Below, one piece after another: positions 27,400 through 41,040 of a DNA stretch of 64,000 nucleotides. The notes below the pieces were generated by a model, which ran no database searches, was not told where the DNA came from, and saw nothing but the letters and a program-made list of their open reading frames with translations. The stretch comes from Rhopalosiphum padi. Its lineage: Eukaryota; Arthropoda; Insecta; Hemiptera; Aphididae. Made by a program: the position numbers and the translations under genes. Position 1 is the first letter of the stretch; each line of letters opens with the position of its first letter. The stretch is from contig NC_083597.1 of assembly GCF_020882245.1 (NCBI RefSeq), positions 79,710,152-79,774,151 of the forward strand, in the 5' to 3' direction.

Positions 27400-27642
27400 A
27401 TGAATGATTGCCGAACAGGAAGATATCCCTTCGGTGCTCTTGCACCCATACCACCCGACACTCCGCGTCATCGTTTCGTAGTCCGACACATGTGCGCACC
27501 TATGTTTTTATGTTCCAGCTCTTGTAATGACTATGTGCTTTCCCCCAGCTCGTGTTTGTGTGTTTTATTTTATCTTGGCAGTCCGTCTGTGAGCGATTTA
27601 AAAATAAAAATGAAAAAGACTTCTTGTGTTCTATTTGTATAG
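27400..27642 (+). CDS. Hypothetical 80-aa ORF in CpG-rich DNA
   Basis: ATG at 27400 begins MNDCRTGRYPFGALAPIPPD and ends after KIKMKKTSCVLFV. Acceptor-like sites (TGCTTTCCCCCAG, TTTTATTTTATCTTGGCAG) lie inside it, so a spliced reading is possible. Two minus-strand frames overlap. Not recognised. Confidence 0.12.
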   Translation: MNDCRTGRYPFGALAPIPPDTPRHRFVVRHMCAPMFLCSSSCNDYVLSPSSCLCVLFYLGSPSVSDLKIKMKKTSCVLFV

Positions 27643-27980
27643 GTATAACGTAATATATTATATTAGGTCGGGAATTAACCGACCATCACCACGTATATTA
27701 GTGCTACAGCGGCACAACCGTCGTCGCGTAGATCCCGCATCTTATCGTCGTCGGAGCAGGTTTTCTCGGATATACACAATATAAAAAAATATTGAATAGA
27801 TATGATGCGGCCGTCCACAAACCTAATCGTTTAATGCAATAATTATATGTGTGTAGGTATCTATTATATTGTGTTTCTGGCAAATCTTGCAGAATTCTAA
27901 CTTTTTTTGGGATTACGAAATCTTGCGCTAAGCTATTTATAAATCCACGTTCCGAGGATTTATCGGTCGGGTAACGAGTT

Positions 27981-28307
27981 ATGACCGAAGGTTTTATTTG
28001 GTACCAACAATTTTATAACGTTTACTCATATTGCTTGTTTCGAAATATTCTTACATTTGACTCAAACAGCTGCATACCTATACTGGCTATACTCTATTTA
28101 CCTAACACGCTCAGTCAACAAAATAAACTGTACAATAACGATATTATTAGGAATTATTTTCGGTTCATAGTTAATAATCATTTTTGTGGTTCTAAATTCC
28201 GTATAACGCGTCTGAGTTGTAGTTTGTCTATTATTTTAATAATACGGTCTGTCGCAGTTCAAATAGATTTAAGGAGGAACGACTTTATTTTTTTACAGAG
28301 ATATTAG
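27981..28307 (+). CDS. Hypothetical 108-aa ORF
   Basis: True ATG at 27981, beginning MTEGFIWYQQFYNVYSYC, with hydrophobic and aromatic composition throughout and a TAG stop. There are no splice signals of note and no recognised motif. Composition follows the surrounding AT-rich DNA, so a chance frame is the simplest view. Confidence 0.1.
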   Translation: MTEGFIWYQQFYNVYSYCLFRNILTFDSNSCIPILAILYLPNTLSQQNKLYNNDIIRNYFRFIVNNHFCGSKFRITRLSCSLSIILIIRSVAVQIDLRRNDFIFLQRY

Positions 28308-28309
28308 GT

Positions 28310-30270
28310 TTAGTTTTTTTTTTGCGTATTTCAAAAAAAGTATCTGATGTATTACATCACGGTAGTGTGATTATATTTTATGAAACAATCTTTTTTTCAG
28401 TTACTCTGTAAAATAAAGCTATATCGATTGTCTTACTGAAATGTTTTTATGCGAAAAAAAAATCATGATTTAAGACAATGTCCGCGTGTTATATTTATCT
28501 GTACTGCACTGGTGGTTAAAAATTGAAATTATTTGTTTTCACTCCCGACCCCCAACTGCAACGATAACTAGATTTGTTACAGAAGGAATTATAAAATTAT
28601 GGCCGATCCACGATGTGGGCATATTATTATAATAGTAGTGTCCCGAAACTCTGTTTTTCGCAATACATCTGTTTATATGTTACATTTTATTCCTATACTC
28701 GTGTATTATGTACTATTACCATAGTTCTCGAGATTTATTTTCACCGCGGGATAACGACTGGCATTTTTCGGATTTTTTTTAGAATAATGAACTGAACGCG
28801 GTGCAATAACCCATACATAATATTTATACATATACATATATATATATATATATTTATTATATGTATTACAATAATACAATAAAATAACATATTTCGCTCT
28901 CGTTTTATGCGTATAGATTTCTTTAGGGGTTCACTCTTCGGCGAGGAGGCGGTCAGCCGTATTTCAATGAACAAATGAACCATGTTCGTTTTAACAAACT
29001 TTCTCCGCGCGCCGTCACTATACATGTACGACTGTACTCGTAAGTATACAATATTATATATTATTATATTTTTCACTGGAGTCTATATAACATTGTACGT
29101 CATGTAACCCTAACTCACCGCGGTCGGTATATTTATATATACCTATACTATAATAATATTAGGTAGGTATATATGTATACGCTGATTATATTGTTATAGG
29201 GTGCGATTGTTATTATATTATAATACGCATGATATAAGGAGGATAGCTTCCGCTCAAAAGGTAATGTTTTCGCCGTTTGATTTGGATTTTGTCGCTTTTG
29301 AGACGGTTTTCCAATCTTCATCTTATTATTCTATATCATCATCATTTTCACTCGTATATAATATATATATATATATATATAACTATTGCACTCGTTGTTA
29401 TTGCTTATACATATTATATATACATATATACATACATAAATATACATGCTCTGAGAAAATTGGATTTTACATCCGCTCGATGCCGGACCCAGGAGTGCCC
29501 AGACAAGTATATGAGTATCATTGGCGTATATACTTATATACGAACCACTAGAACTATAATACAATAGTGAACTTGTATACAATATATATTATACACTGCG
29601 ATCGATTGGCACACGTGACGCGGAAATAAGATTGTTGCAAAGAGTCTCTGTACGCGCCATATAGTAATGATAATAATAATAAATAATATTGTTATAGGCA
29701 TATAATGCGGTCGTTGCGCCGCTTTCGAGAGCCCTGCTGCATGCGTACCTCACTCTCTCTCTCTCTTTCTCACTCTTTGTATAGTACATTATTATATTGA
29801 AACGCGTTCACGATATTTACGATTTTTTTTTCTCACTGTACAGCACTTGCAATATTCCAATTATTATTATAAGATCTAATAATTATTAAAACCGTATTTA
29901 TTCGATTCATATTGAAATGGACATATTTCGGTTTTCTGTTTTGCGATAGCCGTCCCTATAATATGTATATTATGTCGTATGCGATAACAATTTGTTTATG
30001 ACACTAATTAGTTTGTATATAATATAAATGCAATCCACCTTGAGGTTATGCGATAAGATAATATTATGTACAAAAACATTACCCACACACACACACACAC
30101 ACACACATCACTCACACGCATATGACAATACGGTTACCTGACTATCTTTTTAGACTTGCGTAACGCCACCGCGGCGTCTGCACAGCTCAAATTGATTTAC
30201 TGTATTATGCTATACGTGAATTTATATTGCGTAACGATATAATATTTTAGACAATACGTATATTATAAAC
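28310..30270. other. No gene seen: AT-rich DNA
   Basis: TA repeats near 28836 and 29360, a CT run at 29755-29772, a CA repeat at 30084. A GCG|GTGAGT minus-strand donor-like site at 29112 has no open exon behind it. Confidence 0.55.
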
Positions 30271-30279
30271 GTACAATGC

Positions 30280-30915
30280 ATGTACACGTTAAATTATGTA
30301 TTTTTTTCGTATAATATACACACGAACTGTATACAACGTATAATAATATTATCTGAAACCATACACACACTCACTCACGCGCGTTATTATACTGAAATCG
30401 TAAACGAATTTCTTGTCGTTTTGAATGACATTTCTAAAACACGTAATATGCGAGTAAACACAATATACACATATACATATATTATATATAATACACGTAC
30501 ACATATAATATTTTATTGTTCTCTGTTGCAGGAATTAATTAAGTATAAAACGGTCGTTGTTTATGAAAGCGTTAACGATTCTCTGAGTTTCGCGCACGCA
30601 CACACGACGGCAGATAAGGCGAATAATATAATAATATACCATACAATAGTTTGTGTGTTTATATTATGGTATTATAATCGCGAGGGCTTTAAATTATACG
30701 TTCGGCGTATTCATGGTCAATTAACGGCCGCTTATCTGTTTTTGCCGGGAGTCTGCGGAGAAGTAAAAAAAAAAAAAAAAATGAAACACGGTAAACAACG
30801 CGAATCACTCCAATTACGATATGCGATAGCGTTACTCCCAATGCTAAAACTACAACACAATTGTGTGTATACAAATAGGACGAGCAGATTTCATAATCGC
30901 CTGCGGATTTTATAA
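30280..30915 (+). CDS. Hypothetical 211-aa open frame, the second longest in the window
   Basis: ATG at 30280 starts a 636-base uninterrupted frame. Its first third translates AT-rich and CA-rich DNA (threonine, histidine, tyrosine and isoleucine runs), and a 17-base A tract near 30765-30781 encodes a lysine run. Inside it, ATTTTATTGTTCTCTGTTGCAG ends at 30531, a very good splice acceptor. An alternative reading is therefore an exon starting at 30532 with ELIKYKTVVVYESVNDSLSF. No domain is recognised. Length alone is notable in such AT-rich DNA, but low complexity explains part of it. Confidence 0.15.
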   Translation: MYTLNYVFFSYNIHTNCIQRIIILSETIHTLTHARYYTEIVNEFLVVLNDISKTRNMRVNTIYTYTYIIYNTRTHIIFYCSLLQELIKYKTVVVYESVNDSLSFAHAHTTADKANNIIIYHTIVCVFILWYYNREGFKLYVRRIHGQLTAAYLFLPGVCGEVKKKKKMKHGKQRESLQLRYAIALLPMLKLQHNCVYTNRTSRFHNRLRIL

Positions 30916-30919
30916 AAAA

Positions 30920-33180
30920 TATTATCGTCATATACTAATGTATGACTGTTAAAGTGTTAACGATCGTGTGCAAACCGCGTTGATGTCGCTAGAACTATGG
31001 GTAATTAGGTATTATAGGTAGTCAATGCCAAATTTACTTCTAGTCTAAACAATGCCTTTATAAGATTCACCACTTACACACTTCCAATTAAGATTCAAAG
31101 ACAGTTAAGAACTGAATAGAGTGTACTCCAACCCCTCATTTGCACTACCATATTGTAACATAGGACTTTTGTAAATAAAAACAATTTAAATAAATTGTTG
31201 TTTCATATTTCTGACTTGGATGATCACAATAATAACTAATAATATGTATTATCACGATTTACATTAAGTTTGATAATATTTTATCAATATTTATAAAAAA
31301 TAAAATGAACCTGGAAATGGAAATATATTTCTTGATTGAATATCCCAACGCCAAATCGTCATTGGAATTATATTGTCCTATATAATTGGATAAACGCGAT
31401 TACCTATCACATTATTTATATTATTTAACGAAAACAAACGATGATATTAGTAAAAAGGGAAATTACATGTATAATAAATATAATATAATATAATTTGTTT
31501 TATTTACACCAATAGATTGATGATATCAATCCAGTTGCCATTATCGGATGCACTTAATACTGATCGATGCGGTTAGAATCTAACAAAAACTTGATTACCG
31601 CATCTTTGACCAATAATGGTAAAAAATAAGTGTTTTTAATATAATTAGCAAGTAATTAATAATGTATGGTATAATATAATCGAGCTTCAACATGTTATAC
31701 TTATATTATAAGACGTACCTATCTAGGTCTTAACATTTTACACTGAAATCTTATTTATATAACTTATAATATAATAATATTCCACATACTATTCGTATAG
31801 TATGACTGACGATGTTCTTTATATTACTTGTAAAAGATTTATTGAATTCAAATTTTCAAATGATTCTAAATTGTTTAGAAAGTTGTTTAGATGTTTCTGT
31901 AGTTTACAACCGTTTTTTTTTTTTATTATCTATTTTATGGTCATACCTCAATACATTATAATATATGATTGATATCACGTACTAAACTAAAGCTACAGAA
32001 TCTACGTATTGATTTAAGTCGTCTGTAATAATATTATAGATAGGTGCCAACAAACCGTTTACCTGATAACACATATTATTATGTGTATGCTCGTGAAATT
32101 CTCGTCTATCGTGTAATCTACACGTATTATGTAATATCATTATTATCGTTTTTGTATATTTTATTTCACAAAAATTAGTCTCGAAATTATGATTACTGCG
32201 ATTATTCCGTATTCATATAATATAACTAACGTTATACAATTATATTTATATAGGTATTATGCATTATTTTTTTTACCACAATTAAAACATTTGTATGTTT
32301 GTTTTTCGTTTCAAATGTTATGAAACCAAATATAATACATAGTATACAGTTAACAATAATCATAAGTTGATGTTCTAACCCATCTGCGTAACGCGCTGCT
32401 TTCAAACATTGAACTAGAAATGTTAAGACACTTTGTTAAGTAAAAATGATGACACAGTCTAGTAATATTTTTTTTTTTTGATGAGACAAAAAAATAAAAG
32501 TGTAAATTTGAGTAATAGATATACAATATAATCATACATTAAATGTAATAATAATTATAATACCATTATGTGTTTTTTTCGAATAATTTTTTTTCGCAAC
32601 AATATAACAAACGAGACTTATGAATGGGGTAGGCATATCACTATATGTATTTTTGTGTACAGGTACGAGAAATTGAGTTTCTCCTAATTTTCGTTTCTAT
32701 GCGTTATTTGCTGCAAGTACCTATATCATATTATTTTTTTTTACCACTTGTTGTATTAACGAAATTAATGTAATTAATTATATTCCCAACAGACGAGTTT
32801 CACAGTGCTATTGGATGGTGATAAATTATATTTTATTAACGTATTTTTAGTAGTGTCGTTAATAAGTCGTTTTAGAATTAGAAGAAGTTTTATAGCTGAA
32901 AACATTATTTTTGTAAGATGATTATCATAAAATATTTTTACTGGTGTACAGACACACACAGCTATACATCTATATGCGCCGCCTAAACGCACGCATACTT
33001 AATTTTAATCGACAATACTGTTACAGACTATTTATAATTTATTATATTATTATACTACGTCAGTTATCGGTTTCACGTTTCATCTCGAGAAAGAGAATAC
33101 GATATTTTTATAACATATTATATTAAGCTTATAACGATTGCTCAATGTAACATTATTGTATACATTTATACTATTATATG
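30920..33180. other. No gene seen: AT-rich desert
   Basis: Low-complexity AT-rich DNA with frames of no more than 75 codons. Nothing recognised. Confidence 0.6.
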
Positions 33181-36050
33181 ATAGCTAGAACGAAAACGAT
33201 TGTCTAATCGAGTATCGAAAGGGCGTGAAGGACAAAAGCTGGGTCACGTCTACGTCGCCTGACATGTTGTGTGCCTTCTGTTGTATTCTGATTGGTCGTC
33301 GTAATAATCATGGTATCATTCACTAACCGTGATCTACCGACAACTGTTCAGGGTTTTGGTCGATCCTAACTTTTGATCACGACATAACGTACCCGTGACT
33401 CTGGCTTTCGCTGTAAAAAATGACAACGATCGCGTTTTCCTAAAATCTAAAACTACAGAAAACTTCATGGTTATTCGTACCGTACACCATAATCGGTGGA
33501 TTTATATACCGCGTTCGAAGCAATCGACGTCCATAATACACGGTTTTCGTGAAGCCGATTGTTTTAAAATTTTCAATTATCATATAATAATAATATGGCA
33601 TTGTAGCCATCACATATGTTAATCAAAATATTATCAAACATCTAAATATCACATGGATATATCATTGAAATATTTCAACTTCGTAAAAATTGTGACGTCT
33701 TATTATACATTTGGTACATATATGTATATGGTATCAAAAATATGGTTTAATCAAAGATGCTGTGTAAAATAATAATCCGAGACACTACGAAGGTGTGATA
33801 AGTTTGGTTGGAAACACCCAAGTCTTAAAAAAAATTTTGTTACTTACGAGAAACGTGTTGCACCACAGACTCGTAACGTAGCTGAAACAACTTTAGCAAA
33901 TAAATCGATATTTATAGATTACCATTGACTAAACGGTTATCACGCAGATGTATGAAATCGACATAAACGTAAAAGTGGACGAGCGTGAAGTACATGGCTG
34001 TCCACCGTACGTCAGTACAGCATTTTAATTTCGTAGTACACCTATGGGCACACTTCATATAGCCAACGACGCATCGATTGAAATTATCTGTCCGCCATGT
34101 TCAAACCACGTAGCCACATCTCAGCTATATTCTAACATTATAACTTATTTTTACAATATTATTTTTTTACCTAATTTATCTTAGCTCTAGATTGTGTCGC
34201 AATAGTTTTGAAATTTAATATTATATTTATCGTACATTTTTATCGTTATTATATAATTTAATTTATTATTTTTTTGAATGTCGATAGGAACAATATTATT
34301 TCAATTTTTATTTATTTTTTCGTAGCAAAATATTTAGATAAAATGAAATTGAATTTTGCACAAGTTATTAAAATAAATAATTAATATAACTTATGAGTAA
34401 TTATAATAACTTATAATATAATAGTTATTAAATAACAAATATATACATTTAGAATTTGGACGAGTCGAGTTGATCTGGCACATAGGCTTTTATCTAAATT
34501 ATAAATGTCTTTAGCTAATTACTACTCCTCCTAAATTATATGTTTGTACATCGAAACATTTCGAAAAATATTTTGCTATGGAATATAAAATTAAAAATTA
34601 TGTTCTCCTTAAAAAAAAAGAAACATAAACGATTAAAATATAAATTGTTTTTCTTAACAAATATTGTTTTGTAAAGACTTCGAATTATGAGATAATATTA
34701 TAATAATAATAATAATAATAAAGGTTTTTCTAAAATGTAAATAGTTTTTGGAATAATAATGTCTTTCGTTAAACGATTCATACAGTACAACACATAATTT
34801 TATTGTATCATGTCTTTTTTTATAATTTTTTTATCAAAACATGGTGTATGGTGACAATTAAGGGTCTACGATGGGTCTTTTGTTTTGAATTTTTATTAAT
34901 AGATACTATATATGGTCGTCGCCAAAAGTTCATAATGAAAATATTTTCTTATGTTTACTTTTCTAAAAACGTTTACTGTGAATTCTGAAGCTTTAACTAT
35001 AAATACATTTGAAACGATATAGTTGCTGCACTATATAGTACATAATTATATTATAATATATAATCATATCGATTAATATGAACCATTCGAAATGAATATG
35101 AATTGATATAGGACAGTGAACTTTTGCAGTAAACCACTTCGCCGAGTTTTAAAATGTCTACTATATGTACCCATATCATATGATGGTTATTGTTATTTTT
35201 CTACTCGCAATATTGGGAACGCATTGATCGCGCGCATGCGGAGCATAAATTCAATTGTGCGCAATCAAATCAATTTGATTCGATTAGATCCACTTGAGAG
35301 TTTCGACATACCTACGTACAATATTATAATATAGGGTATAGCTATTGTACATTTACAGCCATGTTAGTGTGGGATAAAATATTATACGTTCAAGATTTTT
35401 TTTATTCATCAAGCACAATGATATAACAATAATCTGTTGCCATCCCGAGTATAAAAAGTATATAATAATAACTAATTAGATGAATCGATTTTTAAACGCA
35501 AGATCGTGATTCTATTATAAGGTTTTTTTAGGCTGCGGTCCGTAAAAATTAAAAACTTAGGTATCAGTTTAAATACTTATGGTGTTTTTTAAATTACTGA
35601 TATAGTACTAATTGTATGTATTTACAAGTTAACGCTTTAATATATTTTTAATAATAATATAAATAATAAATATTATTTGCAACTGAAAAAATCGTTATCA
35701 TATATTATAGCATAATCAATCCAAAGTTTCCGAAAAAATCCGCTATATACAATCTATACCTTCAAGTTTTAAGTAATCATTTTATATTAATATAATATTT
35801 CACTATTAATGTATAGATTGATTTTTTTTCCGTAATTTCATCACAATTTTATATACCTAAAAGTCGATTGAGATCGCTTGACATTGCAAAAAAGGCCAAT
35901 CTATCGCTTAAATATAATGTTTTTTACATTTAGACTTTTTTTACCGCGCCTCGGCAGTCTAAGTATATTTGCATTTTATATACTGCAGAGAACGGTCAAT
36001 ATAACAGCAGCAATAATAATAATAATAATATTTTTTTGTAACTTTTAATT
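33180..36050. other. No gene called: unique block then AT-rich DNA
   Basis: 33190-34120 is of mixed composition, contains a CCAAT-type GATTGGTCG at 33290 and a possible 34-nt minus-strand exon at 33848-33881. 34130-36050 is AT-rich without features. Confidence 0.5.
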
Positions 36051-37740
36051 ACATCACGATTTCCGGTAGAGGGGCTATAGCTGGCGCCCGCCGTGCCACC
36101 GAACCAAACTCATATAATAATATATTATGCTGCGTTACAATGATATATATTATATTGTACGCGTAGGGGACGTGGAAAAAAACGATCTAGACGCGAGTGT
36201 GATGTTTCGTTTTGTAAATCATCCAAATCGAAAAACGAGCGAGCGCTCGCGACACATGCCGAAATATCGAAAACGCGTGTAAACGGGCCACATTTATATA
36301 CGCATACATATAATATTACATGTATATGTTTACCGTCTCCGCGTCTAAAATTATACTACATATACGCGCATGATAATTTATTATGCGATATTTTGATAAT
36401 ATGATATACTGTAGAGCGGTGGACTCATCGTTCTGGCGGGCGAGTATATTTTTTTTTCGAAAAGGACGAACGTAAAAAAAAAATATTAAAATACCTACGT
36501 CATACTTATTATATCATCCTGATATAATTGGCTCTCCTCCGCAGTCCGTGCAGGAGGTACAGTTATATACATATTTTAAAATATGTTATTATATTAAGTG
36601 ACTGGAATCGTAAATCCGTGCGCGCGCGTGTCACACATATTAATACCGTGGTAATGGTATAATGCGATAATTGCCCGGATGAAAGGCGTATATATGATAC
36701 ACGTAATAATACACGGTTTCGAGACGACATTCGGTCGAACGTTTTTTTATTATTTTTTTTTTAATGATTGTTTGGCACAAGTCGAGATGAGGTTGAGATT
36801 CGATCCGTTTAAACGATATAATATTATTATACGATGCACTATATTGTATAATACACGTGCATTAGGTGTCTGTATTAAAAACTTATATTTACAGTGATGA
36901 AAAATATGTATTATTATATTGTAATAATAATTTATACTTACTATTATATTTTAACGAACAGCGAGTTGGAGCTTCAAGTAAATTATACATAAAATACAGC
37001 ATGATTATTGTATTGGTATAGAAGCTTGTCGTTTCGGAAAGCTACTTTCGAAATTTTCTTTTAGTCTAAAATATACTTGATATACCTAATCCGAAATATT
37101 TTAGATTTTTATTTTTTGAAATAAACAAACACACTATATTATCATATTATTTTAGGCGTATATAATAGGTACTGTACATTTTATCGTTATGTTTCCACAA
37201 CGTTTAATCACATTTTAAATAATAAATATTGTGATATGTCACATCGAGAGGTTTTCCGTTTCGTTATTTTTCACTTTTCTTTACATTGCTCACCGTTAGT
37301 TATTCGTACACGCACTTATCTGAAGTGTGCACCAAGTCATCAAATTTAAAAATTTTGATTTTTTTTTCATGTGGAATTGGCCTATTGTTTTCAAAAATTA
37401 TTTATTAAATTTATAAAATTCGTTCGACCATGTTTAATTCCAACAAGAAATCACCCGTGGTCTAATTAAATTGAATAATATATCATAGTAAATGGCGATT
37501 AATAATATTATTATTAAAATCAAAAAATATTGACACATTAACAATGGTTAAACTATATTGCACACATACCGTGATAATTGTCTTATATCGTCGTATTGAA
37601 TCCACGATATCGATTGGAGGAGGGTGAAAAAAATGATACCGAAGGGGGATACCAACTATACATAACCACTGTGATACACCCCGAACGATGGGCATCGCGT
37701 AATAAGTAGTATCGTCGAACGGAAATTCGCCTCGCGTACT
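36050..37740. other. No gene seen: CpG-rich stretch then AT-rich DNA
   Basis: GCGAGCGCTCGC (36239-36250) is a perfect palindrome. GGCTCTCCTCCGCAG at 36530-36544 is a good acceptor followed only 12 bases later by GTACAG, too little for a safe call. 36900-37600 is AT-rich. Confidence 0.5.
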
Positions 37741-37753
37741 TTATAGAACGCAA

Positions 37754-37790
<37 letters not shown>

Positions 37791-37820
37791 GGCACTATTA
37801 TTGCTCACGGTTATACCGCG

Positions 37821-38250
37821 ATGTGCAGGCAACCTTTATTACAGAAGCCGTCGACGGGAGAGCTGCCGAAACGGTCTCGGCAGCGGTGGTCAATGGTTTC
37901 CAATCTAAGAGACTTCGGGTCCGTTCAATTATACGTACGTCGTGCGCGAACGATCTCGACCGGGGAAATACGCGTTTTTATTTCCTGTATATAACGCCAC
38001 GCCGGCGGTGTAGTGTTATTGTTATTTCTCTCCGTCTATATCTCCGTTGGCCCGTCAAAGGACTCTCGCTCGTAGCAAGGGGTTGGTGGAAGGTGGTTTA
38101 AAATCGACGAGCCGCAATCGTCTGGATACGTGTGGATCTACACGTATATACCGTGTATATTGTACAGTGCGCTCAATAAAATTAAACGACGAACAGCCTC
38201 GATTTTTTCCTCCCCCTCCATTTCCAACGCACCGTCCGTTGTAAGTACAT
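37821..38250 (+). other. CpG-rich block with overlapping candidate coding frames
   Basis: Directly after a long TA repeat, composition rises sharply. ATG at 37821 opens a 57-codon frame (MCRQPLLQKPSTGELPKRSR onward) to TAA at 37992-37994. Two bases later a longer ATG-less frame (ATFITEAVDGRAAETVSAAV onward) runs to 38101. A third frame reaches 38244. GTT|GTAAGTACAT at 38241 is a good donor, and the preceding TTTTTTCCTCCCCCTCCATT is a pyrimidine run. Competing frames prevent a single gene model. Confidence 0.15.
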
Positions 38251-41040
38251 GCATATATATATATATATATATATATAATGTACTGGTATACTATAGTATA
38301 TACATAACGCACACGACGTTTTAGACATGAGACTGTTTCCGCTCGTCCCGTCACGTCCTAAATGGAAACCAATAAAAACCGTATCCGGCCGCACGGTTTA
38401 TTCGATGCGACCGAATCGATTCAGTTTAGTCCAATCAACGACATTGATAGATCCACAATAGGTCACAACTGCCTATTTCCTGGCAGTGCGTGCTCTCAAT
38501 CGGTTCATTAATCTAATAAATCCGATCGCCGCGGCCCCAATGATAAAATAATAATAATAATCATAATAATAATAGCAGTGCGTACCGCTGGCGACTTTAT
38601 ACGCGTACGTCGTGTATACACGGCGACAGAATATATAATATGAATACAACCTAATAATTTCACAGTGTTTGTATACAGGGCGATGTCGGTGCGACGATCG
38701 GTTTCTTCGTGCCGACGACTCACTACATTACGCGACTACATATCTGCAGCTACAGCGATATGATTATTATATTACATACCGTTGTGTATGGCCAAATACG
38801 AGGATTTAGCTATAGGTTTTTGGATTGATTTAATGGTGTAGATAAATCTTTTCTCGGTCCATATATTTTTTTTCTCATCCGAATAAAATAATTAGTGAAT
38901 TATTATACGTATATTTATTTAAAATGTCTAAAAGTTGCATAAATGATCAGCGGTAAAAGTTAAAAATAAATAATAATATAATAGCTGCTTTTTTTTTTAC
39001 CAAAAATAATCGAAGAAAAACATAATATTATTGGTTTCAATTATATGAAAAGAAAGTAGGTAGTATAAATTCAGATGAGCTTTCGATTTTGTTGTTTTTA
39101 AGAATTCATTTGATTTTAATACGAATTTTCGTCAGTTTGGAATTCGGAACTCTCAATGTAATTTATAATATAAATAAGTCATAATCACGAACTTAAATAA
39201 ATTATGAACTATTTTGTTCAATCGCCAATGTCACAGGTATGTTGTTTTTTTTTTTTTAATGAATTACTCCATTGGAACAAAATGAAAAATTATGCATCCA
39301 ATGTCAAATTAAAATAGTCTACTACGTAATTTATTATACAAGCTATGTATTTATGTATATACTATGGTAAATTGTGTATATAACAATGTTATGCTACTAT
39401 AAGATTAATTGATATAATGTTTTCATAATTCTATAAACAACTGAAGCTCGAAAACTGTACAACCAAGTAGCTCGGCTCGGCTTGTATTTATTTTTAAATA
39501 TTAATCGAAGTGGAGCAAAATCTGGATTACTCTTTATTAATAATATTGTATTATAGTCCCACAATTATTATCATATTAATAATCATTTTTCCCTGATTCA
39601 GACAAAAATCTTGTTTCAAAGACTACCGTATCAATGACTAAACACAATGTACTACATAATTTATCATTTATCGTTTATCATTTTAAATCGATCGAAAAGT
39701 ATTGATTTTAATATTATGTTATACGTATATGCTTTCTGTATTTGTGTGATAAAATATAATTTTCAATTGGAATAATATTTTACGATTATTAATATTTTTG
39801 CATTCTAGAAATATAAAATAATATGATAATTATTATTTGAATTAATCATAATGTTTTCATTGAAACATATACAAAAAATTATTTTAAAATATATTACATT
39901 ATAAAAACGTAATTAATATACTTTATGAAATTTAAACGAAATTACATTGTATTGCACCATAAGTGTATAAGAAATAACATTTCGACACTGTTTTCGAAGT
40001 ATATATTTTATAATTAATGAGAATAATATTGTTTTCTAGTGTTATTTATGTAATAAAAAAATCGTTTAAATTACTGAAATAATGAATAAAATTCATTGTA
40101 TTTCACTCGAATATAGTATGTGATATTACATATTCAACCCTAATAAATTAGTATTTTTTTAATGATCACGTATATTATTTAGGTACAAGTATAAATAGTA
40201 TAATACAAATAATACTATTATATTAAAGCTTTTAATTTTTTCATGTATAAAACAGTTTTACCAGGAAAATTGTTTATGTGAATATTATGCAATTATACAT
40301 AATGCATATAGATACTTAAGTGCCTCTAATTTTATCTGTATAATATGTATAAAATATATCCCTGTACTATGTTAACTTAGTTTGAGACGATAAATATATA
40401 TATACATATAAGTACGTCGCTTAGGTTAAATTATTCCAGTGTTTTTGACATATCACTTATACACGTTGATTTGGCGAAAGCATTTATCTTTCAGATCAAA
40501 ATGTTTAAGCACACTATAGTATTAGAATAAAATATAGTTAGAATCTACATAGGTACACACCGCGTTCTATAATATCATGTGTATATTTAACATGAAACGC
40601 AACGAATTTCTAAATTTCCGCCAAATATAAAAAGGTTAAAAAAAATAAGCAATGATTCATTAAATATATTAATTATTACCTAAGTAAGCTGCGGTTACAA
40701 GTCAGTGTACGATGTCATTACGATACACGTTTGAGGAGTATTCAGTGTTCAAAAAGTTATTACCATCTTACATAAACGTTGACATATTTAGATCATAACC
40801 ACGATTAAACACGATATAATAAACCTTCGCGTTACATGCAAATGAAATATTTTGAATGCATCAATGGGAACAGTATTATTGATTACTACAGATCGCAGCG
40901 TGAATATTTTGTTGTCATTTTACTTTCATTATATTTGACGATTGAAAAGGGACTACGACTGCTGTGCTCCAAGAAAATCAAAAAACATACAAAAATATCT
41001 TTTTTTAGAGATTTCTGACCCACGGGTCTTCCTTAAAACT
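38250..41040. other. No gene seen: CpG-rich tail then long AT-rich desert
   Basis: 38250-38760 is mixed unique sequence with overlapping frames. 38760-41030 is AT-rich with no frame or motif of interest. Confidence 0.6.

Noticed and set aside
36530..36556. 12-nt microexon between GGCTCTCCTCCGCAG and GTACAG
   Set aside because: Donor is weak and any such short segment could arise by chance.
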